Assembly: GCA_034422355.1 (NCBI GenBank)
Contig: DAOUJS010000079.1
Location: 1-37,911 of the forward strand
DNA: 37,911 nucleotides
Source: CATOSP01 sp034422355
Lineage (GTDB): Bacteria; Chloroflexota; Dehalococcoidia; Lucifugimonadales; UBA3495
Reading direction: 5' to 3'
In this document: positions 23,229 to 30,847 of the stretch, in pieces
Numbering within the stretch: the first letter of the stretch is position 1
How the letters are laid out: each line of letters starts with the position of its first letter
Notes under the pieces: generated by a model
Database searches by the model: none
What the model was told of the DNA's origin: nothing
Seen by the model: only the letters and a program-made list of their open reading frames with translations
Position numbers and translations under genes: made by a program

Positions 23229-24668
23229 ATGCGTCGTAGTTTTAGCACCATCCCCTGGAGCCTGGCGGCGGCGGGACTGTTCGTGGCCCTGGCAATCGCC
23301 TGCGGAACGGCGGCCCCGCCAGCGGAGCAGCCGCGGGAGGAAGCTGTAGCTGCCTCGGCTGTTGCCGAACCGGTAACGGCGGCCGTTGCAGAATTGGAAC
23401 CAACACCCGCGCAAGAGGTCGAGTCAGCGAGTCCCATTGACGTTGCAAAGAGTATCGAGGCGGAGGAAGCAGCCGCGGAGGAGCCGGCAGGGGATATCCC
23501 GACGGCGGCGGCTACCGACCCCGCACCTGCGGCCGTACCTACCGCCACGCCCACGGCGGTAGCCAGCCCTGACGAGGCTGACGGGGGAGCAGAACAGGAC
23601 TGGGCCAGGGAACTGCGCATGGCGGGAATCAACGTCGGGGTGTGGGAGACGGACTTCAGCAAGCGGAGTGTGCCCTACAACGAGATATTCTCGGGCGGCG
23701 TACCCCGGGACGGCATTCCTCCCATTGACGAGCCCAGGTTTGTGGACGTGGAGAATGCCAACGGCTGGCTGGAAGAGAAGGAACCGGTGATTGCCCTGGA
23801 AATCGAGGGCGAGGCCAAGGCCTATCCGCTGCAAATACTCACCTGGCACGAAATCGTCAACGACAGCCTGGGCGGTGTCCCGGTGGCAGTTACCTTCTGT
23901 CCTCTGTGCAACTCGGGCATCGTGTTTGACCGGCGGCTTGACGGGGAGGTGTATGACTTCGGCGTGTCGGGCAACCTGCGCAACAGCGACCTGATAATGT
24001 GGGACCGGCAGACCCAGTCGTGGTGGCAGCAGTTGACCGGCGAGGCGATTGTCGGTCAACTGACGGGGGCGCAACTGGACATCCTGCCCGCGTCCATCGT
24101 GGCATGGCAGGACTTCATGGCTACTTATCCGGAGGGCCTGGTGCTGTCGCGGGACACGGGACACCGGCGAAGTTATGGGGCCAACCCGTACGTGGGTTAC
24201 GACGACGTGGGCAGCCCCCCTTTCCTCTTTTTCGGGGAGACAGACGAGCGGTTGCTGCCCACGGAACGGGTGGCGGCTGTGATCGTGGGCGACGATGCGG
24301 CGGCGTTTCCTTTCTCCTTCCTGGAAGCGGAGGGCGCGGTGCAGCACTCGCTGGGGGGAGAAGACCTGGTGGTGTTCTTCAAGCCGGGCGCCCGCTCGGC
24401 CCTGGACCAGCGATCTATCGCCGACTCCAGGGAGGTGGGTTCGACGGGAATATTCCTGCGGGAACTGGACGGTCGGACCCTGACCTTCTCGACGGATGGA
24501 GACGGTTATGTTGACCAGGAGACTGGGACGCGCTGGAACATTTTCGGGCAGGGAGTGGAAGGGTCGCTGGCCGGGGAACGGCTAACTCCAGTAGTACATG
24601 CCAACCATTTCTGGTTTGCCTGGGCCGCCTTCCGGCCCGATACGGAGGTTGTGGGAAGGGCCCGGTAA
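23229..24668 (+). CDS. DUF3179 lipoprotein
   Basis: 479 residues from ATG 23229, with GGAGG 8 nt upstream. The N-terminal signal (MRRSFSTIPWSLAAAGLFVA) ends in a lipobox LAIAC, so it is probably a surface lipoprotein. A long Ala/Pro/Glu/Thr-rich linker covers residues 25-125. The DUF3179 domain follows: IALEIEGEAKAYPLQILTWH, VAVTFCPLCNSGIVFDRRLD, FGVSGNLRNSDLIMWDRQTQ, SWWQQLTGEAIVG, and a C-terminal HANHFWFAWAAFRPDT. The CPLC motif is the hallmark of the family. Function unknown; extracellular location is inferred from the lipobox. Confidence 0.9.
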   Translation: MRRSFSTIPWSLAAAGLFVALAIACGTAAPPAEQPREEAVAASAVAEPVTAAVAELEPTPAQEVESASPIDVAKSIEAEEAAAEEPAGDIPTAAATDPAPAAVPTATPTAVASPDEADGGAEQDWARELRMAGINVGVWETDFSKRSVPYNEIFSGGVPRDGIPPIDEPRFVDVENANGWLEEKEPVIALEIEGEAKAYPLQILTWHEIVNDSLGGVPVAVTFCPLCNSGIVFDRRLDGEVYDFGVSGNLRNSDLIMWDRQTQSWWQQLTGEAIVGQLTGAQLDILPASIVAWQDFMATYPEGLVLSRDTGHRRSYGANPYVGYDDVGSPPFLFFGETDERLLPTERVAAVIVGDDAAAFPFSFLEAEGAVQHSLGGEDLVVFFKPGARSALDQRSIADSREVGSTGIFLRELDGRTLTFSTDGDGYVDQETGTRWNIFGQGVEGSLAGERLTPVVHANHFWFAWAAFRPDTEVVGRAR

Positions 24669-24695
24669 ATCATGGTTGCTACAGAAGGAGTGCCG

Positions 24696-24737
24696 TCAAT
24701 CCCGTCCTAACCTTCCCCGTTGATGGCGGAAGGGACT
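24696..24737 (+). repeat. Diverged copy of the intergenic repeat
   Basis: TCAATCCCGTCCTAACCTTCCCCGTTGATGGCGGAAGGGACTT-type sequence (positions only approximate at the ends) between the DUF3179 gene and the kinase gene. Confidence 0.55.
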
Positions 24738-24777
24738 TTTGGATTCTATTTTCATAGTAGCGACGGTAGCTCCCCAA

Positions 24778-27165
24778 TCAGCCGAGGCGGTAGCCCACCC
24801 GGGGTTCGGAGTGGATATAGGTGGGACTTTCGGCCGGGTCTCCGAGCTTGCGGCGGAGGCGTTTCACGTAGGTCCGGACGGTGGCGACGGCGCCGGAGCG
24901 GTCCAGGCCCCATACGCGGGTGAGCAAATGGTTATGGGTCAATGCCCCGCCGGGGTGATATGACAGTTCGCAGAGCAGGTCATACTCGGTTGGGGTTAGA
25001 TGGACCTCGCGACCGGCCAGGGTAACCCGCCGGTCGCGGTAATCTATTTTCAGGTCCCCAAGAAGGAAGGGTTCCCGGGCTTCGGGAGCCGCCTGCTTCC
25101 ACTTGCGCAGAGCCGCGCGAATTCTCGCGTTAAGCTCGGTGGGTGAAAAGGGCTTGGACACATAGTCCGCGGCGCCGGAATTGAATGCCCGTACGATTAT
25201 ATCTTCCTGACCATAGGCAGACAGGAAGATGACCGGCAGGTCAACCAGTTCCCTTATCTCCTGCATGAGTTCTATGCCGTCGGTGCCGGGGAAAAGCATG
25301 TCCAGGAGGGCCAGGTCCGGCTTTTCATCCAGGACCAGGCGGCGCGCCTCATTGGGAAAGGCGGTTATTATGGGGAAATAGCCGGACCTGATCAGGATAT
25401 CCCGAACGTAGCGCAGGGTCTGGGGATCATCGTCCACGACGAGAACCCGGGGCTGACTTTGCCGGGCCGACAGGGAGTCGGGGGCAGGACGGAGACCGGC
25501 GAGAGCGACATGACCCTCCGCCGGGTTGTGGGCCACGGGCAGGGTGAAGGTAAACCTGGCGCCCTGGCCGGGGCCGTCGCTTTCGGCCCAGATGCGTCCG
25601 CCGTGCGCCTCCACCAGTCCTTTGCAAATGGCCAGGCCCAGCCCGGACCCGGCCTGATAGCTGTCCCTATCTTCGCCTTCAACCCGGTAGTATTTGCGAA
25701 ACAGGTAGGGCAGCGTTTCCACTGGAATCCCCGCGCCCTGGTCGGTAACGGCGATGGCCACCAGGTCGCCGTCGAGTGCTGCGGTTATGGTGACCCTGGC
25801 CGACTCCAATGAATGATTGGCCGCGTTGGACAGGAGGTTGCTGATAACCTGGATTACCCGCCGCCTGTCCGCCATGACCAGCGGCAATCCGGGAGGCAGA
25901 CTGACCACGAGTTCGCTGCCGCCATAGCCGGTAAGAAAAGCGCTCCTGGCCTCTTCCACCAAGGCGGAGACTTCCACCGGAGATGGGTCCACTGACAGCG
26001 ATCCGGTTTCGATGCGGGTTGCGTCGAGAAGGTCGCTGATGAGGACCCGCATCCTTTCAGACTGGGCCAGGATGATGCGGTGGAACTGCTGCACCTCAAC
26101 CGGGTCCATTGCAGGAAGCTCTTCCAGCAGGGTGGCTGCGGAACCCCGAATGGCCGACAGGGGCGCACGCAATTCGTGGCTTACCATGCCCAGGAACTCG
26201 GCCCGCATTCTTTCCTGCTCTTCCACGGGCGTCATGTCCTGCAGGGTTACCACCACGGAACCCACTTTCCCTTCATTGGAGCGAATGGGAGTGGCATTGA
26301 CCAGAACCGTAACTGATCCGGCGCCGGGCACACTCAGCACAATTTCCTCGGCGCGCACCACGGAACCGGACTGCAGGAAGTACGCCAGGGGGACTTCCAC
26401 CAAGGAATAGGTCTGTCCGTCGGCCCGCCTGAAGGTCATCACCTGGAAGAGCCGTTCCAGTGATCCGGTGGCCTGCATCAGGTGTTCCGCCAGGCGTTGG
26501 GCCTCCCGGTTTACCCAAAACGGCGCGCCGGTATCGGCATCCAGGACGACCACCCCCACGGGGGAAGTGTCTATAAGGGTCTCCATGTCGGTACGGGCCC
26601 GCTGCTCGTCACTGTACCTTCGGGCTTTTTCTATTGCCAGGGCGGCCTGGGAAGAGAACATCTGCAGGGTTTCTTCATCTTCCGGATTGAAGTCATCCTC
26701 TCCGGGCCCCCTTGCCATGTGAATGACCCCTACATGGGTTCCCTGGTTGCGGATGGGACCAATGAGAGCCGGACCGATTTCCACGGGAGGATGAAACTGG
26801 GGCAGACCCAGAGACCTGACGAAATCGACCACGTCATGCACGCGGGTGGGCCCGTCCAAATGATGGAAGACCGTCCGGATATCGACGTTTATCGGCAGGT
26901 CAATGAAATACTGCCGCTCATCCGGGGTCAACCCGGCCGAAGCGAACATTTCCAGATTTCCCGCCTCATCCCATACGGTTATCCCGCTGAACCGGGCGGC
27001 CGTGATGGCCCGGGCGGCTTCCGCAACTTCGTCGAAGACACTGTCGTAGTCGAGGCTCTCATTGATGCGGAGCATTGCCTCGCTGAGCCCGGTCAACCTG
27101 CGCCGGAGCGCGGTATTCTCCTGCCGAAGCCGCTCAGTTTCATTCATATCACTTCTTGCGTGCAT
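24778..27165 (-). CDS. Single-chain sensor kinase plus PhoB-like response regulator
   Basis: 795 residues, a whole two-component pathway in one protein. Order: short coiled coil (about 5-30), GAF domain (about 30-190), PAS-like domain (about 200-320, PVGVVVLDADTGAPFWVNRE), HisKA (MVSHELRAPLSAIRGSA, phospho-His), HATPase_c (ISNLLSNAANHSLE, DQGAGIP, GSGLGLAICKGLVEAHGG), receiver (RVLVVDDDPQTLRYVRDILI, LALLDMLFPGTDG with the phospho-Asp, FLSAYGQ, YVSKPFSPTEL), then a C-terminal winged helix (LTPTEYDLLCELSYHPGGAL, VRTYVKRLRRKLGD). No transmembrane segment, so cytoplasmic sensing through GAF/PAS. ATG 27165 has AGGAGA 7 nt upstream and is preferred over an upstream alternative. The stop is UGA, which matters for the selenoprotein argument. 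Confidence 0.92.
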   Translation of the reverse strand: MHARSDMNETERLRQENTALRRRLTGLSEAMLRINESLDYDSVFDEVAEAARAITAARFSGITVWDEAGNLEMFASAGLTPDERQYFIDLPINVDIRTVFHHLDGPTRVHDVVDFVRSLGLPQFHPPVEIGPALIGPIRNQGTHVGVIHMARGPGEDDFNPEDEETLQMFSSQAALAIEKARRYSDEQRARTDMETLIDTSPVGVVVLDADTGAPFWVNREAQRLAEHLMQATGSLERLFQVMTFRRADGQTYSLVEVPLAYFLQSGSVVRAEEIVLSVPGAGSVTVLVNATPIRSNEGKVGSVVVTLQDMTPVEEQERMRAEFLGMVSHELRAPLSAIRGSAATLLEELPAMDPVEVQQFHRIILAQSERMRVLISDLLDATRIETGSLSVDPSPVEVSALVEEARSAFLTGYGGSELVVSLPPGLPLVMADRRRVIQVISNLLSNAANHSLESARVTITAALDGDLVAIAVTDQGAGIPVETLPYLFRKYYRVEGEDRDSYQAGSGLGLAICKGLVEAHGGRIWAESDGPGQGARFTFTLPVAHNPAEGHVALAGLRPAPDSLSARQSQPRVLVVDDDPQTLRYVRDILIRSGYFPIITAFPNEARRLVLDEKPDLALLDMLFPGTDGIELMQEIRELVDLPVIFLSAYGQEDIIVRAFNSGAADYVSKPFSPTELNARIRAALRKWKQAAPEAREPFLLGDLKIDYRDRRVTLAGREVHLTPTEYDLLCELSYHPGGALTHNHLLTRVWGLDRSGAVATVRTYVKRLRRKLGDPAESPTYIHSEPRVGYRLG

Positions 27166-27592
27166 CGGAAAATCTCCTGCACCCGTGCCAAGGAGAAGGC
27201 AATTGGGGGCCCTTTCCGCCTCGGCCCATATTTCGAGTGGTGACGTGTGCAACTAAATTGTCGCAGTGAATTGCAAGATTGTCATTATAAGGTCATAACT
27301 CCTGCATTATATTGGTGACGTTATGTGTGGCATACCTACGTAACCGTATACGTTTGGGGGATTCCCAATCTGAAACCACCTAGCCGGCGGAGGTACATCG
27401 CACCGTACTCTGGTACGCGGCAGGTCGGCGAAATGGTGCATGGGCGGAACCGGGGCCCCTGCCCCGGCAGGCGGGAAGCATTTGCCACTGCCTGGCAGTC
27501 CTCGTAAAATACCCGAAGCGCCAGAACTGCCCAGGGACAAAACGGATTCCACCACAATACAATCGCCATCAAATCACCATCCAGGAGACACC
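27166..27592. other. Divergent promoter region between the kinase and LLM genes
   Basis: No gene seen. AT-rich patches (CATTATAAGG near 27284, CATTATATTGG near 27303) suit promoters. A small palindrome CGTATACG lies near 27345, and a CCGGGGC/GCCCCGG hairpin (27450-27467) lies in the leader of the LLM gene. Confidence 0.4.
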
Positions 27593-28549
27593 ATGACTTC
27601 GCCAGCAATTACTTTTGGCTGCAACTTCACCGTGGAAGATTACTGGGACGTGGTGGAATTTGCCCGCAAGGCCGAGGAACTGGGATACGACCGGATAACC
27701 ACCGGGGAGCACGTTATGGACGGCAACCCGCCCCGTCCAACGCTGATGAACATCCCCATGATGGCGGCGGCGGCCGGCGCCACCAGGAATCTCCAGGTGA
27801 TGACCGGGATTGTCATAGCGCCCCTCTACCACCCGGTGATGCTGGCCAAGCTGATCACTTCGGTGGACGTGGTCTCCCAGGGGCGGCTGGACTTCGGCAT
27901 TGGCATCAGCGGCCAGCGGGGCACCAGCATTGAGTTCGACGCCCTGGGGATTCCGGTGAATACGCGGGGCCGCAGGACCGACGAGATGCTGGAGGTGATG
28001 AAACGGCTGTGGACCGAGGAGCACGTTACCCACCACGGCCGCTTCTTTGACTTTGAGGACGTTACCCTGCTGCCCAAACCGCACCAGCAGCCGCACCCGC
28101 CCATCTGGGTGGCGGGCCGCAGCGAACCGGCCATGCGACGGGCGGCCCTGCTGGGGGACGGCTGGTATCCCTACCTGTTCACCGTGCGCCGCCTGAAGGC
28201 TACCAACGACACGGTGCGGCAGATGGCGGAAGATGCGGGGAGGGATCTGGCCGGGTTCCACTGGGGGCTGAACCAGCCCACCGCCATAGCCGCGGACCGG
28301 GAAGCAGCCCTGGCCGCCGCGGTGGCGCACGTGGGGCAGCGGTACGTTACGCCGGAACGCAGCGCCGAGGACATTGCCCAGGCCCTTTGCCTGACGGGGA
28401 CGCCGCAGGAGTGCATCAAGGGTATCGAGGAACGGATCGAGGCGGGAGTGCGGGACTTTATATTCGGCTTCCTGGCCCCGGACCCGGCGGACCTTTACCG
28501 ACAGATGGAAACCATGGCGAAGGACGTTATCCCCTACTTCCGGGGGTAG
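27593..28549 (+). CDS. LLM-class oxidoreductase, F420-type
   Basis: 318 residues from ATG 27593, with CAGGAG 8 nt upstream. Luciferase-like TIM barrel: FARKAEELGYDRITTGEHVM, TRNLQVMTGIVIAPLYHPVM, ISGQRGTSIEFDALG, RRTDEMLEVMKRLWTEEHVTHHGRFFDF, LPKPHQQPHPPIWVAG, and a C-terminal TPQECIKGIEERIEAGVRDF. The layout is that of F420- or FMN-dependent family members (TIGR03619-like). Substrate unknown. It is not a close copy of the LLM protein at 18725. Confidence 0.92.
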   Translation: MTSPAITFGCNFTVEDYWDVVEFARKAEELGYDRITTGEHVMDGNPPRPTLMNIPMMAAAAGATRNLQVMTGIVIAPLYHPVMLAKLITSVDVVSQGRLDFGIGISGQRGTSIEFDALGIPVNTRGRRTDEMLEVMKRLWTEEHVTHHGRFFDFEDVTLLPKPHQQPHPPIWVAGRSEPAMRRAALLGDGWYPYLFTVRRLKATNDTVRQMAEDAGRDLAGFHWGLNQPTAIAADREAALAAAVAHVGQRYVTPERSAEDIAQALCLTGTPQECIKGIEERIEAGVRDFIFGFLAPDPADLYRQMETMAKDVIPYFRG

Positions 28550-28613
28550 TGACGAAGCCGCAATCACCAAAATAATCGGGGCGGGCAGTACCCGGCCCGA
28601 CCCCGGGGAAACC

Positions 28614-29051
28614 ATGCCCAAAATCACTATAACAGCGCTGGTGCCGGCCGACCCGGCCTCCGTTTTCGCTCACGTGACCGCCTTTCCGGTCCACGGTGAG
28701 CCGGATACGCGGCTGCTGGAGGACAAGTACGGCATTCTGGAAGCCAGGGACGGGCTGGCTTTCACCTTCCGCAATAACTCCAGGCCCAATACCGATGCCC
28801 GGCTGCTCTACACCTTTCACCCGCCCCACCAACGGGACATGAAGCACCTGGACTCCGACTGGGCGGACCGCACCGACACTTTCCGGCCCCTGGAAGGCGG
28901 CACGGACTGGACCATCGTGTGGGAACCGAAGTCGAAGGGGGCGCCGCTGCTGGTCAGGTGGCTGTTTTTCCGGTGGAAGGACCGCCAGAGGCTCTATAAC
29001 CAGATTATGCAGCCGGTGATCGACCATTTCGAGAAGCAGGAGTTTTACTAG
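28614..29051 (+). CDS. SRPBCC-family (START-like) protein
   Basis: 145 residues. It starts MPKITITALVPADPASVFAHV, the standard first strand and helix of the SRPBCC helix-grip fold. Alternating strands follow (GLAFTFRNN, DARLLYTFHPP, TDWTIVWEPKSKG), and then a long C-terminal helix (FRWKDRQRLYNQIMQPVIDH). It binds a hydrophobic ligand or acts as a cyclase/aromatase relative; ligand unknown. It follows the LLM gene by 64 bp and two terminator hairpins end the unit. Confidence 0.75.
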   Translation: MPKITITALVPADPASVFAHVTAFPVHGEPDTRLLEDKYGILEARDGLAFTFRNNSRPNTDARLLYTFHPPHQRDMKHLDSDWADRTDTFRPLEGGTDWTIVWEPKSKGAPLLVRWLFFRWKDRQRLYNQIMQPVIDHFEKQEFY

Positions 29052-29076
29052 GGGCTATTCTCCAAATAGCCCCTAG
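29048..29076 (+). terminator. Hairpin directly after the SRPBCC stop
   Basis: CTAGGGGCTATT and AATAGCCCCTAG pair over 12 bp around CTCCA. It includes the stop codon. There is no strong U-run, and a second better terminator follows. Confidence 0.6.
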
Positions 29077-29088
29077 AGGAAAAGCGAA

Positions 29089-29121
29089 AATCATGCCGGC
29101 GTGGGCCGGCATGATTTTTTT
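29089..29121 (+). terminator. Strong rho-independent terminator
   Basis: AATCATGCCGGC and GCCGGCATGATT pair perfectly (12 bp) around GTGG, followed by five further T. It separates the rightward unit from the leftward selenoprotein operon. Confidence 0.9.
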
Positions 29122-29144
29122 GGTGATACGGGAGCGGGGGAGCG

Positions 29145-29381
29145 TCAGGCGCCGGCGGCCTTCAGGGCGGCCTCCAGCTTGGGGGGGCTGTAGCCAACCA
29201 CGTTCTGGTCGCCGATGACGGTTACCGGGGTGCTGCGGAGGCCCAGGGCCAGCAGCGCATCCCTAGCGGCGTCATCCTCGGAAACGTTTCGCTCGGTAAA
29301 TTCCAGGCCCTTGCGTGAAAGGTACACTTTCACCATGTGGCACGGGCCTCAACCCGCGGAAGTAAAAACGGTAATGTCCAT
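29145..29381 (-). CDS. Glutaredoxin-like selenoprotein (UGPC active site)
   Basis: 78 residues if UGA is read as selenocysteine. ATG 29381 has AAGGAG 8 nt upstream and is followed by DITVFTSAG, then in-frame UGA (29349-29351), then GPCHMVKVYLSRKGLEFTER ... LRSTPVTVIGDQNVVGYSPP ... AALKAAGA and a normal stop. The UGA falls exactly on the first Cys of the CxxC redox motif, giving UGPC. The cis-Pro loop (STPVTVIGD) is intact. A standard caller would start at the internal Met after the motif and lose the active site. A stem-loop follows the UGA. It probably reduces disulfides or exchanges electrons with the nearby FTR. It is the last gene of the leftward run SDR-RidA-unknown-FTR-Grx. Confidence 0.82.
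29305..29349 (-). promoter_or_regulatory. Candidate SECIS of the glutaredoxin
   Basis: Read on the minus strand, AGGCCC (starting at the A of UGA) pairs with GGGCCT. Inside, GTGAAAG pairs with CTTTCAC around the loop TGTAC. The apical loop begins 23 nt after the UGA, as expected for a bacterial SECIS. Confidence 0.6.
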
Positions 29382-29447
29382 AACGCACGCTCCTTAACTG
29401 TGTTGGCCGGTATGGGAGGGGCCGGAAGCTATTTCAAGAATAGGCGT

Positions 29448-29488
29448 CACCCCCATCCTGACCTTCCCCCATCAAGGGGGAAGGGACT
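29448..29488 (+). repeat. CACCCCCATCCTGACC...GGGGGAAGGGACT intergenic repeat
   Basis: Near-identical to the copy at 31719-31759. It lies between the FTR and glutaredoxin genes; the arms CCTTCCCCC / GGGGGAAGG form a hairpin with ATCAA loop. Confidence 0.85.
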
Positions 29489-29500
29489 TTGAAACGGCTT

Positions 29501-29920
29501 CTAGGCGCTTTCCTGGCCGCTTTTGAAATCGGCCTTGGACTGGTAGTCCTGGTCGAAAAGGCCTTCGCCCGGCTTGACCGCCTCGTCTATGGTCTGGACG
29601 AAGTCCTCGCCTTCCTCGTACTTGCGAAGAAACTCTTCGCTAACGAAGAACATTCAAATACAGAAACCGTCGCGCTTGATATCCTCGTGATGACGGTCAC
29701 AGGGGCAAATCTTCTTGCGATCCTCCACCGGGTCGCCGCTCAAGGGCATTCAAGGACAGTAACGGTAGCCGTACTTGACCTGATTCTCGGCCAGGCCCTG
29801 CTGTACCAACTCCACTACTTCCGGTTCGGGAAAAAATTCGTACGGTCCGCGTTCCACGTACTTCTCGGAAAAAGTCTTGGTGCCCTGGAACGCCTGGTCA
29901 AAGTTCAACTCTCGCGGCAA
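29501..29920 (-). CDS. Ferredoxin:thioredoxin reductase catalytic chain, double selenoprotein
   Basis: 139 residues when two in-frame UGAs are read as Sec. The TTG start at 29920 has AGGAGG 6 nt upstream; the stop is TAG (29501-29503). The sequence around the cluster is YRYCP-U-MPLSGDPVEDRKK, then ICPCDRHHEDIKRDGF, then C-I-U-MFFVSEEFLRKY. This is the FTR-beta pattern CPC...CPC...CxC. In characterised FTR, the first Cys of each outer pair and both Cys of the middle pair bind [4Fe-4S], while the second Cys of the first and last pairs form the redox disulfide. Here C55, C72, C74 and C87 are kept, and U57 (29750-29752) and U89 (29654-29656) replace exactly the two redox cysteines. Ile88 sits where plant-type FTR has His. 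FTR passes ferredoxin electrons to thioredoxin-like proteins. No variable (alpha) chain gene is visible. Confidence 0.85.
29624..29640 (-). promoter_or_regulatory. Candidate SECIS for the second FTR UGA (Sec89)
   Basis: Starts 13 nt after the UGA. GCGAAGA pairs with TCTTCGC around GTT (or 6 bp around AGTTT). The string GAAGAGTTTCTT is shared with the SECIS candidate of the glutaredoxin-DinB gene. Confidence 0.55.
29717..29736 (-). promoter_or_regulatory. Candidate SECIS for the first FTR UGA (Sec57)
   Basis: Starts 13 nt after the UGA. GCGACC pairs with GG(A)TCGC with a bulged A, around the loop CGGTGGA, so the apical loop is 20 nt from the UGA. Confidence 0.5.
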
Positions 29921-30004
29921 TTGGTCCCTCCTAGTGGTATTCCCATGTCTTGCTGCCAGGGATGAGACAAGGGAACCGGCTAATTGCGATTCAGCCTGAA
30001 TATA

Positions 30005-30388
30005 TTATAGCCCACCCCGGCGCATTCTGGCGTGCATCTCGCAGGACATGCTCCTGAACATTCTTACCTTGGTCTGCAGGTTTTCGAGCAGGCTGGGCAT
30101 GGCATCCCTCACCTGGGAGAGGGTTTTTTCCATGGCCACTTCCACGCTGAGCAGGCCGGCGGTGCCGCAATGGCACCTTACGGCCAGGTAAACCTTGTGA
30201 AAGTCCTGATTGCCGGAGAAGTCCATCTTGAAGCCTTTGAGAAGGGAAAGGGAGGTGTCATCGTCCACGGCGTCCTGGAACAGGCCGTGGATTTCTTCCA
30301 GAGTGGCTCCGCCGGGAAGGCCCGGCTGCAGGCTGTCTTCATTTACCCCAATAGTTGCTCCTGAGCGCCGGATTGACGGCGGCGACAC
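30005..30388 (-). CDS. Hypothetical protein upstream of the FTR gene
   Basis: Up to 127 residues. The convincing part runs from VNEDSLQPGLPGGATLEEIH to the end: LLKGFKMDFSGNQDFHKVYL, AVRCHCGTAGLLSVEVAMEK, and a helix TLSQVRDAMPSLLENLQTKV, ending MSCEMHARMRRGGL. CHC may bind a metal or be redox active. The start is uncertain: GTG at 30388 lies 3 bp after the RidA stop with no ribosome site, whereas AGGAG stands 6-7 nt before an in-frame ATT 36 bp downstream. It lies 84 bp upstream of FTR in the same direction, so it may belong to the same redox system. No family recognised. Confidence 0.65.
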   Translation of the reverse strand: MSPPSIRRSGATIGVNEDSLQPGLPGGATLEEIHGLFQDAVDDDTSLSLLKGFKMDFSGNQDFHKVYLAVRCHCGTAGLLSVEVAMEKTLSQVRDAMPSLLENLQTKVRMFRSMSCEMHARMRRGGL

Positions 30389-30391
30389 CGC

Positions 30392-30808
30392 CTAAGGCAG
30401 GGCCGCCACGGCCTTGATTTCCACCAGGAACTCCTCCCGCACCAGGCCCTCTATTACGAGCAGGGTGTTGGGGGGATAGTCCCCGTTGGGGTACATGGAC
30501 GGGAAGATTTCGGCCCTGGCCGCCATGAAGGGCTGCACCGAGGCCCGGCCCACCACGTAGGTGGTGAACTCCACCACGTCGCTGAAGGAGGCGCCCACCG
30601 ATTCCAGGATACCGCCTATATTCTCGTAGGTCTGCCTGGTCTGGGCGGCCAGGCTGCCGTCGCCGGGCAGGTTGCCGTCCTTGTCCACACCCACCTGGCC
30701 GGCGATGTAAAGCAGTTCACCGGCCTTGACCCGTATGGCCTGGGAGTAGGCCCCCAGGGGCTGGGGCGCCTTGTCGGTATTTACTATTTGTCGTTCTGTT
30801 CCTGGCAC
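30392..30808 (-). CDS. RidA-family protein
   Basis: 138 residues, trimeric YjgF/YER057c/UK114 fold. RidA proteins hydrolyse reactive enamine/imine intermediates. Signatures are APQPLGAYSQAIRVKAGELL, YIAGQVGVDKDGNLP, QTYENIGGILESVGASFSDVV, and the C-terminal NTLLVIEGLVREEFLVEIKAVA. The usual catalytic Arg of the RVE(C/I)-like motif appears as GLVREEFLVEIKA, where Arg is present but shifted by eye. GTG start 30808 has GAGGT upstream. Confidence 0.9.
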   Translation of the reverse strand: MPGTERQIVNTDKAPQPLGAYSQAIRVKAGELLYIAGQVGVDKDGNLPGDGSLAAQTRQTYENIGGILESVGASFSDVVEFTTYVVGRASVQPFMAARAEIFPSMYPNGDYPPNTLLVIEGLVREEFLVEIKAVAALP

Positions 30809-30847
30809 GGTGTTACCTCACTTCGGGCAAGAAGCCCTTGGCTTAAT

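Noticed and set aside
29489..29965. Plus-strand open frame of 158 codons over the FTR interval.
   Set aside because: Its hydrophobic product has no family likeness, whereas the minus strand gives a full FTR motif set when UGA is read through.
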